Source of the DNA: a virus
IMG/VR virus record: IMGVR_UViG_3300033148_002644
Coordinates: 1-44,809 of that record
Reading direction: 5' to 3' (one strand)
DNA length: 44,809 bases
This document shows, piece after piece, positions 24,606 to 30,392 of this stretch (its first letter is position 1; each line of letters starts with the position of its first letter). The translations under genes and the position numbers were made by a program. The notes beneath the pieces are model-generated. The model worked only from the letters and a program-made list of their open reading frames with translations. It searched no databases and was not told where the DNA came from.

Positions 24606-24885
24606 CGTGCTGTTCCTCCTCGAGCGTTGCGCGGAGATCGGAAAGGGAGTCTTCAGTGAGAAAATGTAGAAGGTTGACCCGCTTGGGCAGGTATTTATCG
24701 CTGGGAAGATCGAGGTAAACGGCGAGGATGTTAATCTCGGCTGGGCAGGCAGGCTCACCTGGGGAGCCGGAGGTCATAGGTCGTGCCGGTTTACCCTCGC
24801 AATATGTGTACTCGACTAGGATTGGGGTTTTCTCGCTGAGTTCAATTGGAATTGTGGTTCGGGTTATTTTAATTGGCTGGGGCAT
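24589..24885 (-). CDS. Hypothetical protein (98 aa)
   Basis: 98 residues from the ATG with GGAG seven bases upstream. Pattern IPIELSEKTPILVEYTYCEGKPARP...PACPAEINILAVYLDL resembles a small beta-rich family often seen in phage early regions (VEYxYxxGxPAxxxxPxxPAExxIxxVxL), for which I know no function. The C-terminus is acidic and helical (SLSDLRATLEEEQ). It overlaps the next gene by 17 bases. Confidence 0.7.
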   Translation of the reverse strand: MPQPIKITRTTIPIELSEKTPILVEYTYCEGKPARPMTSGSPGEPACPAEINILAVYLDLPSDKYLPKRVNLLHFLTEDSLSDLRATLEEEQHDDPCR

Positions 24886-24942
24886 TGTAGTTCTCCGGTA
24901 TGGCTGTTTCGTTATGAAAAGGGAAGACAAAGCTGGTCTTCC

Positions 24943-25353
24943 CTAATGTTTCTGGTCTGAATCAAGAGTTACATTGAAGGTTTCCCCACAGCTTATTTTC
25001 CAGCAGGCTGCGCAAACTTTGCAGCTTCCTGTGATTTGTCTCACTTCTCGGGGTAGGGTTGGTTTGAGTAGTGTTGGGTGATGCGCGATTTCCCACAAAG
25101 TTCCATTACGTTTATGGACAAAGCGGACAAGAGGTTCATCGGCTGCGGGGCTTACCCATACTGTGCCGCAATTGCAGGTGATTACCGATTCAACTAGGAT
25201 TGCAGCGGTGACCTCCCACGGAGAAGGTGCAGGTTTTGGGGGAAGCACCAGCTTTGGCTCGGGCTTCTTACCTTTAGCTGCTTTCTTACCTTCTTCTTTT
25301 TTCAGCCTTGCTATGGCTTCTGGGGTGAGGATGCTAGTTAGGTCAAGTTCCAT
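24943..25353 (-). CDS. Hypothetical protein with C-terminal four-cysteine zinc ribbon
   Basis: 136 residues with a strong GGGAGGT five bases before the ATG. It begins MELDLTSILTPEAIARLKKEE, followed by a lysine/proline linker. The C-terminal 80 residues carry ITCNCGTVW and CKVCAACW, likely zinc ligands, with a second beta segment. The N-terminal ELDLTSIL resembles the acidic-hydrophobic peptides at the ends of other early proteins. Function unknown. Confidence 0.72.
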   Translation of the reverse strand: MELDLTSILTPEAIARLKKEEGKKAAKGKKPEPKLVLPPKPAPSPWEVTAAILVESVITCNCGTVWVSPAADEPLVRFVHKRNGTLWEIAHHPTLLKPTLPREVRQITGSCKVCAACWKISCGETFNVTLDSDQKH

Positions 25354-25585
25354 AGATTACCTCCCGGACTGTCTTAATTGCCTGCCGAAGTTCTTTCTTG
25401 CTTGACCGGCAGTAGGCGAGCCATGTACCGTGTAGGCTGCCCCAGGCCCGTGTATGCTCACTGTTGGGCCAAAGTTCCAGCGCACTGTTCCAATTGTATC
25501 GGGCAGATCTGAGGTTGCTTAGGCAGAAGCGGTAATTCTTCCGGGCAAGGTTGAGGTTGGTTCGGGCTAGGGCTAATGTAGCCAT
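25343..25585 (-). CDS. Hypothetical helical protein (80 aa)
   Basis: 80 residues. The start codon overlaps the upstream stop (TGATG), with only a weak AGG before it, so translation is probably coupled. It is rich in Ala, Leu, Arg and Trp (ALARTNLNLARKNYRFCLSNLRSARYNWNSALELW), an amphipathic helical pattern with about seven-residue spacing. It overlaps the next gene by 11 bases. Function unknown. Confidence 0.6.
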   Translation of the reverse strand: MATLALARTNLNLARKNYRFCLSNLRSARYNWNSALELWPNSEHTRAWGSLHGTWLAYCRSSKKELRQAIKTVREVIYGT

Positions 25586-25797
25586 CAGTCTGCCTGCTTC
25601 TTAAGTTGAGCTGGGAGGTTAAGTTCGTTTTCAAGGGTGCGAAGGTTGCGTACAGCTTTATTTGCAAGGTCAAGATGGTAGACTAGGGTTTCTCGCGGGG
25701 CATTGCGACGACTTGCTGCGTTGCCCGCTTCCACGTTAGCTGTCAGTGCGTTGTGTGCGTTGGTGATCGCTTTTAATATTTTAGCGTCAGTAGACAT
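25585..25797 (-). CDS. Hypothetical helical protein (70 aa)
   Basis: 70 residues with AGGAG six bases before the ATG. ILKAITNAHNALTANVEAGNAA and LDLANKAVRNLRTLENELNLPAQL form two probable helices, like a small four-helix dimer. A promoter-like pair lies just upstream at 25838-25867. Followed immediately by another helical protein, possibly a partner. Function unknown. Confidence 0.68.
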   Translation of the reverse strand: MSTDAKILKAITNAHNALTANVEAGNAASRRNAPRETLVYHLDLANKAVRNLRTLENELNLPAQLKKQAD

Positions 25798-25837
25798 TTG
25801 GTTCTCCTTTCATTGGTTGGATAAATTATACCCGAAC

Positions 25838-25867
25838 ATATTACCACGGGGCATGACCGCTTGTCAA
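25838..25867 (-). promoter_or_regulatory. Probable sigma70-type promoter
   Basis: On the - strand: TTGACA (25867-25862, 6/6), 18-base spacer, TAATAT (25843-25838, 4/6). A perfect TATAAT also lies downstream at 25830-25825, but without a good -35 at the right distance. It would start transcription of the two small helical proteins and the genes below. Confidence 0.6.
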
Positions 25868-25895
25868 TAATCTAATGGTTTATTTTCCGAGTGGA

Positions 25896-26318
25896 TTAGA
25901 AGACACTTTTACCTTCTTTGATCTCACCAGGAAGAGATGTGTCAGGGTTAGTCTCGAACTCTATATCAAGTGCAGGCGGGGCATTGTTTCCAAGGTCAAT
26001 CCCTGCCAGACTTGCCTCAAGTACCTTTGCGAGTTCACTGTCATCAATGGATTGCAGATGCACTGTATGGGACGCGGCTTTATCTACATTGTTTGGTTTT
26101 GTCGGTCTGATTAGAACCTCAATCGCATCATATTGAGGTGAGAGGGGAGACTTGGTATTTCGGCAGGCGACGCGGTAAGAGTTCAATTGAAGTCTTATCT
26201 TTGATGCTTGCTTGTAATCACTGCAGGGAATGGTGTGAGATCTGTTGCGAAGTGCTGCAGCCCAGATGCTAACAATGTAGACTGGGTATCGGCTGGTGTC
26301 TGATGTGGAGTAGGGCAT
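25896..26318 (-). CDS. Hypothetical protein (140 aa) with LDIEFE segment
   Basis: 140 residues with AGGAG seven bases before the ATG. The first half is beta-like and aromatic (RYPVYIVSIWAAALRNRSHTIPCSDYKQASKIRLQLNSYRVACRN). The second is acidic with ALDIEFETNPDTSLP near the end, similar to the acidic-hydrophobic tails of other early proteins though not terminal here. First gene after the promoter at 26351-26379. Family not recognised. Confidence 0.7.
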   Translation of the reverse strand: MPYSTSDTSRYPVYIVSIWAAALRNRSHTIPCSDYKQASKIRLQLNSYRVACRNTKSPLSPQYDAIEVLIRPTKPNNVDKAASHTVHLQSIDDSELAKVLEASLAGIDLGNNAPPALDIEFETNPDTSLPGEIKEGKSVF

Positions 26319-26350
26319 GGTGGTGCTCCTTGTGGTTGGTTTGTCCCGAT

Positions 26351-26379
26351 ATTGTCACATTTCGTCCGGGGCATGTCAA
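26351..26379 (-). promoter_or_regulatory. Probable sigma70-type early promoter
   Basis: On the - strand: TTGACA (26379-26374, 6/6), 17-base spacer, GACAAT (26356-26351, 4/6). Transcription would start near 26344, 26 bases before the ATG of the 140-residue gene. It lies at the edge of the non-coding region proposed as an origin, so transcription would lead away from it. Confidence 0.65.
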
Positions 26380-26418
26380 TGGCCTCGGTTGTTCTCATAT
26401 TCCCATATGATCCCAGAT

Positions 26419-26438
26419 TATACTGCAATATACTGCAT
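26419..26438. repeat. Tandem 10-base repeat (iteron-like)
   Basis: TATACTGCAA and TATACTGCAT lie directly adjacent, a spacing close to one helical turn. The segment TACTGCAATATAC (26421-26433) recurs as its exact reverse complement at 26576-26588, 143 bases away across the A tract. Confidence 0.8.
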
Positions 26439-26575
26439 GGGTAGAAGTTCCTTGGTCGGGGGGCTAGGGAGGGGGTCTACCAGTAGTTGGTAATATTATT
26501 AAAAAAAAAAAAAAAAATATAATAATATACTAATATAGGTTAGGTGGGGGCGAGTTGGGAACTTATGTCAATGAA

Positions 26576-26588
26576 GTATATTGCAGTA
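26576..26588. repeat. Inverted copy of the iteron-like segment
   Basis: GTATATTGCAGTA is the perfect reverse complement of 26421-26433. The two 13-base arms bracket the AT-rich core, which would allow looping by a protein that binds both. Confidence 0.8.
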
Positions 26589-26599
26589 GTATACTAGGG

Positions 26600-26619
26600 T
26601 TATCAGGGATTATCAGGGG
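26600..26619. repeat. Second tandem 10-base repeat
   Basis: TTATCAGGGA followed immediately by TTATCAGGGG. Again a 10-base period, one turn of DNA. TTATC also resembles the core of DnaA boxes (TTATCCACA), but only five bases match. Confidence 0.75.
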
Positions 26620-26670
26620 AAGGCACGCTGACGCCGTGTGGCCAGCTCAACCGTATCTATATACACACGT

Positions 26671-26749
26671 TCCACCGGACAAAGAATTGCCCCCATGGCC
26701 ATTGTGTGTGCGCCATGGGGGCAATTTGGGGAATGTGCTCCCCGGTGGA
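26671..26749 (-). terminator. Nested hairpins, three-way-junction-like fold
   Basis: A perfect 15-bp stem pairs 26685-26699 (AATTGCCCCCATGGC) with 26712-26726 around a 12-base loop. A second stem pairs GGGGA (26728-26732) with TCCCC (26739-26743). Outer arms TCCACCGG (26671-26678) and CCGGTGGA (26742-26749) enclose both, sharing two bases with the second stem. It begins exactly at the stop codon of the - strand gene at 26750. It may be a terminator, although the following U run is weak, or an origin or structured RNA. Confidence 0.6.
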
Positions 26750-27301
26750 TTAAATGTTGATGTCAATATCCAGCTTGCTGGTATTCACAATCCGCTCGGC
26801 CTGGGATACTACCTTCTGCCAATTGGCCTCGAATGCCAAGTTGAGCTGGTCATCGGTCACAGCAGCATCATGGATACCCTGAGCCATAGCCAGCTTGCCA
26901 CGAAGTAGATCCTTAAACGCCGCTTGCAGGTCTTTGCACATTTTCCGAGCCTCGTTTGCCTTGATCCCGCTGGCTCGTAGATAGTCTATCACAATGTCCC
27001 GCTGTGCCTTGGCAATAGGTGACATACTCGCCCGTGTGGTTCCACTTGCACCGAGTGTTCCTTCTTTTGCCCTTGTGACCCACCCGGTTGCCAAGTCTTC
27101 TACCGGTGTATCACTGGTGGCCTTTGCACTATTCACATAGTCATTCATCATACGCTTGCCATACATGAGTACTCGGATGATGGTGGCATCAGGTAGGGTG
27201 TGTATGCTTTGGCTGTGATCTTGTCCCCCTACGGCAAAGGGTATGCTGTCACATCCAGCCTCAATGATTGCTGCTTGTAGTTTGCTTGTATCCATGGTCA
27301 T
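26750..27301 (-). CDS. Early protein with LDIDINI tail, first gene of the - strand block
   Basis: 183 residues; AAAGGA lies before two close ATGs (27301 and 27295). It is helical with TPVEDLATGWVTRAKEG, TTRASMSPIAKAQRDIVIDYLRASGIKANEARKMCKDL and a long final helix NWQKVVSQAERIVN ending TSKLDIDINI. The same final motif type and a similar preceding helix occur on the 182-residue protein at 20411-20959. It is separated from the rest of the block by the candidate origin and the nested hairpins, so it forms its own transcription unit. An origin-binding or regulatory role is possible, but not shown. Confidence 0.78.
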   Translation of the reverse strand: MTMDTSKLQAAIIEAGCDSIPFAVGGQDHSQSIHTLPDATIIRVLMYGKRMMNDYVNSAKATSDTPVEDLATGWVTRAKEGTLGASGTTRASMSPIAKAQRDIVIDYLRASGIKANEARKMCKDLQAAFKDLLRGKLAMAQGIHDAAVTDDQLNLAFEANWQKVVSQAERIVNTSKLDIDINI

Positions 27302-27657
27302 GGTTCCTTTTGGTTTAAGCGGTCAAGACAATTCCCGACCGATGTAACTAGCCTAGCACACTATACCTCAATATACATACCGTTCGTCGGGTGGAATATA
27401 CCGTTCGTCGGCTGGCCATGCTCTGCCCTTACACCAAGACTGTGCGTGCCTGTCTTCCCAGCATTCTTGTCAAGTATCCTGCTGCAGCTCAGGTTCCGAG
27501 GGCGCTCACCCCCCTGTGAATGCCCCGCTCCGACCGGGGAGCCACTTTCATAAACTGCAGTGGTGAGTTGAAAGGTATTGCCCCACTGGGCTTGACGATC
27601 TTGGCGTTGGCGGTTTTCCCCCTTGACACGCGCCGCGTCCTGTGCCAGACTTTCTAC
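27302..27657. promoter_or_regulatory. Divergent intergenic control region between early and late blocks
   Basis: 356 bases without a supported gene. It separates the - strand early block from the + strand late block, so both blocks must be started here. It holds tandem repeats at 27377-27411, several AT-rich hexamers near 27361-27380, and on the + strand TTGACG at 27592 and TTGACA at 27623-27628 without a convincing -10 (CAGACT at 17 bases). An upstream extension of the late ORF into this region has no ribosome site. Confidence 0.6.
27377..27411. repeat. Tandem 14-base operator-like repeats
   Basis: ATACCGTTCGTCGG occurs at 27377-27390 and again at 27398-27411, 21 bases apart, which is two helical turns and places both copies on the same face. 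They lie upstream of the - strand gene at 27301 and may be operators for a phage or host regulator. The small ribbon-helix-helix protein is a candidate binder, as inference only. Confidence 0.75.
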
Positions 27658-28386
27658 ATGGACGCCGCAACTCACCCTATGCTCAATATTGAACTTTCAC
27701 GGGCAGGTATTCTTGGGCAAAGCCCGCTAGTGGCAAAAGCTGGTCGCGAACTTACCATTGAGGATCTTGGCTTAGTTGCAACCACCAAAGTTAATAGTAC
27801 TCAGGTACTAAAACGTCTACGCGCTAGCCACCACCAAGCAGCGAGGCTTCTTGCTCAAGGTTGCCGCCCCGGCGAGGTTTCTGCCCTTACCGGCTTTTGC
27901 CTTTCTCGTATCTCTGTGTTACAGTCCGATCCAACCTTTGCTGATCTCGTTAAATACTACGAAGGTGTAGCCGAAGCAAGATTTGCTGACGTGCAAGAGC
28001 GTATGGTAGTTCTCGGGCTTTCTGCTAGTGAAGAAATTCTCGACCGGCTTGAGAACGATCCTGAGCTGATCTCTACAAAGGAGCTTGTTGATGTTATCAA
28101 GGCTGGCTTGGATCGCGGGGGCCATGCACCTGTTGCGAAAAGCGAAACCAAATCCCTCTCGGTTGTCCTCGGGGCTGACGACCTTGCCGCGCTGAAAGCT
28201 AATTCCTCTTCCATTATTCTTGACAAGGCAGCTATCTATGGTCAGAACACCGAGGAGAAAGACAACACGGAGAAAAGCGTGCAGGCAAGTGAAGAACCTG
28301 CAGTGGGCGAAGCTGGCCCAGACCGGCCCCTTCGGATCAAGCTCGCCGAAACTAAAGGGTTGCCAAGCAAAGGGACTGGCATATGA
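27658..28386 (+). CDS. Probable small terminase subunit
   Basis: 242 residues from ATG 27658. HQAARLLAQGCRPGEVSALTGFCLSRISVLQSDP is a helix-turn-helix like those of small terminases. Helical VAEARFADVQERMVVLGLSASEEILDRLEND and LVDVIKAGLDRGG match the oligomerisation region, and a charged low-complexity tail follows. It is the first late gene, about 2.4 kb ahead of the large terminase. No Shine-Dalgarno precedes the ATG. A TTGACA at 27623 would put the transcript start almost on the ATG, so it may be leaderless. The last 149 bases overlap the next gene in a different frame. Confidence 0.6.
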   Translation: MDAATHPMLNIELSRAGILGQSPLVAKAGRELTIEDLGLVATTKVNSTQVLKRLRASHHQAARLLAQGCRPGEVSALTGFCLSRISVLQSDPTFADLVKYYEGVAEARFADVQERMVVLGLSASEEILDRLENDPELISTKELVDVIKAGLDRGGHAPVAKSETKSLSVVLGADDLAALKANSSSIILDKAAIYGQNTEEKDNTEKSVQASEEPAVGEAGPDRPLRIKLAETKGLPSKGTGI

Positions 28387-28729
28387 GCGCCGCGTCGGAA
28401 GGGAACTCACCCGCTTGGTTGCCACTTCGGCCTCCATTTATTCCGGGCAGTGGATTAAGTTCGAAGATGCTAACGGTTTTGGTTGGGCTCAGCCTGATCA
28501 CTATATTGTTAGCCACACTGGGATACTTCTCATTGAGTGCAAACTCACACAGACAAGTTCTGCTTGGGATCAACTCAGGAACCTTTACTCACCTCTGCTC
28601 GCCGAGATCTATGGTGTTCCGCTACTCTGCGTCCAGGCATGTAAGAATCTTACCCACGACGATGGAAGCCTTGTGTCGGACTTCGAGTCCCTTGGTGATG
28701 GTGACACTTGGCACTGGCTCGGACATTAG
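28238..28729 (+). CDS. PD-(D/E)XK nuclease, overlapping the small terminase
   Basis: 163 residues from ATG 28238 (AAGG nine bases upstream; TTG 28220 or GTG 28289 are alternatives). KGLAYERRVGRELTRL is a helix typical of Holliday-junction/VRR-type nucleases, QPDHYIVSHTGILLIECKLT holds the D and E-x-K catalytic residues, and QLRNLYSPLLAEIYGVPLLCVQACKNL completes the core. The first 50 residues are basic and coincide with the tail of the small terminase, so either long dual coding or a frameshift fusion is present. It may process packaging or recombination intermediates. Confidence 0.75.
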   Translation: MVRTPRRKTTRRKACRQVKNLQWAKLAQTGPFGSSSPKLKGCQAKGLAYERRVGRELTRLVATSASIYSGQWIKFEDANGFGWAQPDHYIVSHTGILLIECKLTQTSSAWDQLRNLYSPLLAEIYGVPLLCVQACKNLTHDDGSLVSDFESLGDGDTWHWLGH

Positions 28730-28741
28730 GAGAACTTAAAT

Positions 28742-28990
28742 ATGCCGGGCTTAAGCAAACTCTTTCGTATACTCGTTGGGGATTCCAAAGGGCGGACTAC
28801 TGCGAAATCAGTCAAAGCTCCCTCTAAAGCTGCTGCGAAACGTAAAGTAGCAAAGCTGCATCGGAATAAATATGCAGGCGAAGACCAAGGTAAACAAATT
28901 CGGGTAAAGTTTAAAAAGGTTACGGAGCTTACCGACCCTGAGAAAGAACTAAGAGCCACCGATTTGGTTGGCGTAACTGCGATTGAATAA
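28742..28990 (+). CDS. Small basic hypothetical protein (82 aa)
   Basis: 82 residues with GGAG nine bases before the ATG. It is lysine-rich in the first half (KSVKAPSKAAAKRKVAKLHRNKYAG), then IRVKFKKVTELTDPEKELRATDLVGVTAIE. It lies in a run of four small basic or low-complexity genes between the nuclease and the lysis cassette. DNA association is suggested by charge only. Confidence 0.68.
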   Translation: MPGLSKLFRILVGDSKGRTTAKSVKAPSKAAAKRKVAKLHRNKYAGEDQGKQIRVKFKKVTELTDPEKELRATDLVGVTAIE

Positions 28991-29001
28991 GGAATAATCT
29001 A

Positions 29002-29313
29002 ATGCCAACCAAATTTCGCAAGGGCAAAGTGAAAGAGCCGAGAAAGAGACCCTACCTCTATCGGGATCTTTTCCGCCAGAAGGTACAAGAGGCGTTCGAA
29101 GGTACTGATGGGAAGATGGCTGACATCAAGTCTGCAGATGGCCAGACCAAGATTGCCGTCGCGCATAAAGAAACCACTGAGGCCCTTGGTTACACCCTTG
29201 AGGATGCAGTTGCTCAAGATGAACTTGAGGACATCTACGACGATTTACAATACTCTAAACCAAATACTGGTGGGGAAGAGCTTTGCTGCTCTTCCCCTTC
29301 GGAGATAATCTAA
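29002..29313 (+). CDS. Hypothetical protein (103 aa), gene ends in a hairpin
   Basis: 103 residues with AAGGA eight bases before the ATG. Basic N-terminus (PTKFRKGKVKEPRKRPYLYRDLF), then a helical acidic region (LEDAVAQDELEDIYDDLQY). The last codons (GEELCCSSP) are encoded by a perfect 10-bp hairpin at 29272-29297, suggesting that the end of the protein is shaped by RNA structure. It overlaps the next start by one base (TAATG). Function unknown. Confidence 0.68.
   Translation: MPTKFRKGKVKEPRKRPYLYRDLFRQKVQEAFEGTDGKMADIKSADGQTKIAVAHKETTEALGYTLEDAVAQDELEDIYDDLQYSKPNTGGEELCCSSPSEII
29272..29297 (+). promoter_or_regulatory. Perfect 10-bp hairpin within a gene end
   Basis: GGGGAAGAGC (29272-29281) pairs with GCTCTTCCCC (29288-29297) around TTTGCT. 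TTC follows, then the GGAG of the next gene. No U tract. It may stabilise or process the message between the two small genes. Confidence 0.65.
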
Positions 29314-29555
29314 TGGCAATGGTTTCAGCTATACTTAAAGCGTTAGGTCAAAGTGGTAAAAGTGTTAGCAAAAAAGATGTTAAGAAGAAATTGGCCAAGG
29401 AAGAAGCTCGACGTAAAAAGAAGGCAGAAGCAAAGCAAAAAGCTAAAGGGAAGAAATTCCGCAAAGGACTGAAAAGTAATGCCAAAAAGCTAGACCGGGA
29501 ACGCAAAAAGATTATTAAGAAAAAGCCTGGTGTAAAACTAGAGGATCTATTCTAA
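29313..29555 (+). CDS. Very basic small protein (80 aa)
   Basis: 80 residues from ATG 29313 (GGAG eight bases upstream); the reading from 29283 starts inside the hairpin. About a third of residues are Lys/Arg, with KKDVKKKLAKEEARRKKKAEAKQKAKG as a long charged helix. The end is VKLEDLF. It is likely to bind DNA or RNA, perhaps packaged DNA, by charge alone. No family recognised. Confidence 0.7.
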   Translation: MAMVSAILKALGQSGKSVSKKDVKKKLAKEEARRKKKAEAKQKAKGKKFRKGLKSNAKKLDRERKKIIKKKPGVKLEDLF

Positions 29556-29884
29556 TGCCATTGCAAGTTCCTCCATCAGGCCCCGGCCTGCCAAACCTTC
29601 TCAGTGCGCTGCAAACGGGTGGCGCACCTGTGGGGAACCTCGGAAAGGGTGGGCTCCCTTTGCTCGAGGGCTTGGGCGCTCAGCAGGACTTCCTTCGTGG
29701 GGCCAGTCCTGCTGAGCTGTCTCAGGTTTCACCGCTAGGCGCGTTACCATCTGCACCTGGCCTTGATCCAACAATACAAGCATTGATAATTCAGTTACTC
29801 GCCCAAGGTGGAGGCGGCGGTGTACCTCAAGGTTTACCTCAGCCTTCCCTTCCCGCCCAAGCGCTTGGAGGTCTTCCAGTATGA
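29555..29884 (+). CDS. Pro/Gly/Leu-rich low-complexity protein (109 aa)
   Basis: 109 residues; ATG overlaps the previous stop (TAATG). It is composed of PGLPNLL, GGLPLLEGLG, SPLGALPSAPGLDP and GGGGGVPQGLPQP type segments, so it is probably disordered except for a helix near IQALIIQLLAQ. The ATGA overlap with the endolysin suggests coupling. Function unknown. Confidence 0.65.
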   Translation: MPLQVPPSGPGLPNLLSALQTGGAPVGNLGKGGLPLLEGLGAQQDFLRGASPAELSQVSPLGALPSAPGLDPTIQALIIQLLAQGGGGGVPQGLPQPSLPAQALGGLPV

Positions 29885-30195
29885 TTGAACTCAAAGCTGG
29901 CGTAGAAATGGATGGGGTTCAGCCTGAACTTGTTCTCGGCTTCATGATTGCATCCGGTGTCTGGGCAGACTTTGGCCAACGCTTGGTTATCACCGCAATT
30001 AAAAACGGAAAGCACAGTAAAACATCGTTGCACCACTCAGGTAATGCTGGGGATCTTCGCTCACGCTATTTTGATCTACCTACAAAGGCAAAGGTCGCAA
30101 AAGAACTCCGTACTCGTCTCGGCAAGCATTTTGATGTGGTAGTACATAGTACCCACATCCACATAGAATACCAACCACGTAGAAGGAGTAACTAA
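29881..30195 (+). CDS. Mini M15-type peptidase, probable endolysin
   Basis: 104 residues. SLHHSGNAGD at 49-58 fits the SxHxxGxAxD zinc motif of M15 peptidases (ligands H51 and D58), and THIHIEY at 91-97 gives the third ligand HxH. M15 enzymes cut peptide cross-bridges of peptidoglycan. The protein is shorter than most M15 endolysins and has no cell-wall-binding domain, as is usual for phages of Gram-negative hosts. A holin-like and a lipoprotein gene follow at once. Confidence 0.75.
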   Translation: MIELKAGVEMDGVQPELVLGFMIASGVWADFGQRLVITAIKNGKHSKTSLHHSGNAGDLRSRYFDLPTKAKVAKELRTRLGKHFDVVVHSTHIHIEYQPRRRSN

Positions 30196-30197
30196 GT

Positions 30198-30392
30198 ATG
30201 AATGGATCTAAAACCATAGTATTTTCACTAGCATCTATCCTCGCCATTGCCGCTGGGCAGTTTGGCTTCAACATTCCTATCGGTGAACTTGAAGGTCTGG
30301 GGAATACTCTCATTGCGGTAATCGGTTCAGTTGGGGCAATGTGGGGGCGCTTTGTAGCTACGAAAGCTCTTCGAGGAGGAGAACTAGAATGA
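30198..30392 (+). CDS. Holin-like protein
   Basis: 64 residues with AGGAG upstream. Two hydrophobic segments (IVFSLASILAIAAGQFGF and TLIAVIGSVGAMWGRFVA) are separated by a short turn with PIGELEGLG, and the end is charged: a class II holin pattern. It directly follows the endolysin, which supports the role of timing lysis by opening the inner membrane. Confidence 0.72.
   Translation: MNGSKTIVFSLASILAIAAGQFGFNIPIGELEGLGNTLIAVIGSVGAMWGRFVATKALRGGELE

Larger units (their letters stand above)
26319..26749. other. 431-base non-coding region, candidate replication origin
   Basis: No gene is found in any frame with a ribosome site. From left to right it holds the - strand promoter, a TCATAT/ATATGA hairpin (26395-26410), tandem 10-mers TATACTGCAA and TATACTGCAT (26419-26438), an AT-rich core with 17 A (26501-26517) flanked by ATATTATT (26493) and AATAATAT (26521), the inverted copy of the first repeat (26576-26588), tandem TTATCAGGGA/TTATCAGGGG (26600-26619), and a large folded element (26671-26749). 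Iterons beside an AT-rich unwinding stretch are typical of origins; this is inference from layout. Confidence 0.55.

Noticed and set aside
27520-27657. N-terminal extension of the small terminase
   Set aside because: No ribosome site and no recognisable protein pattern; the region looks like control DNA.
28383-28739. 118-codon + strand frame overlapping the nuclease
   Set aside because: No family features, and the nuclease frame carries catalytic motifs over the same bases.
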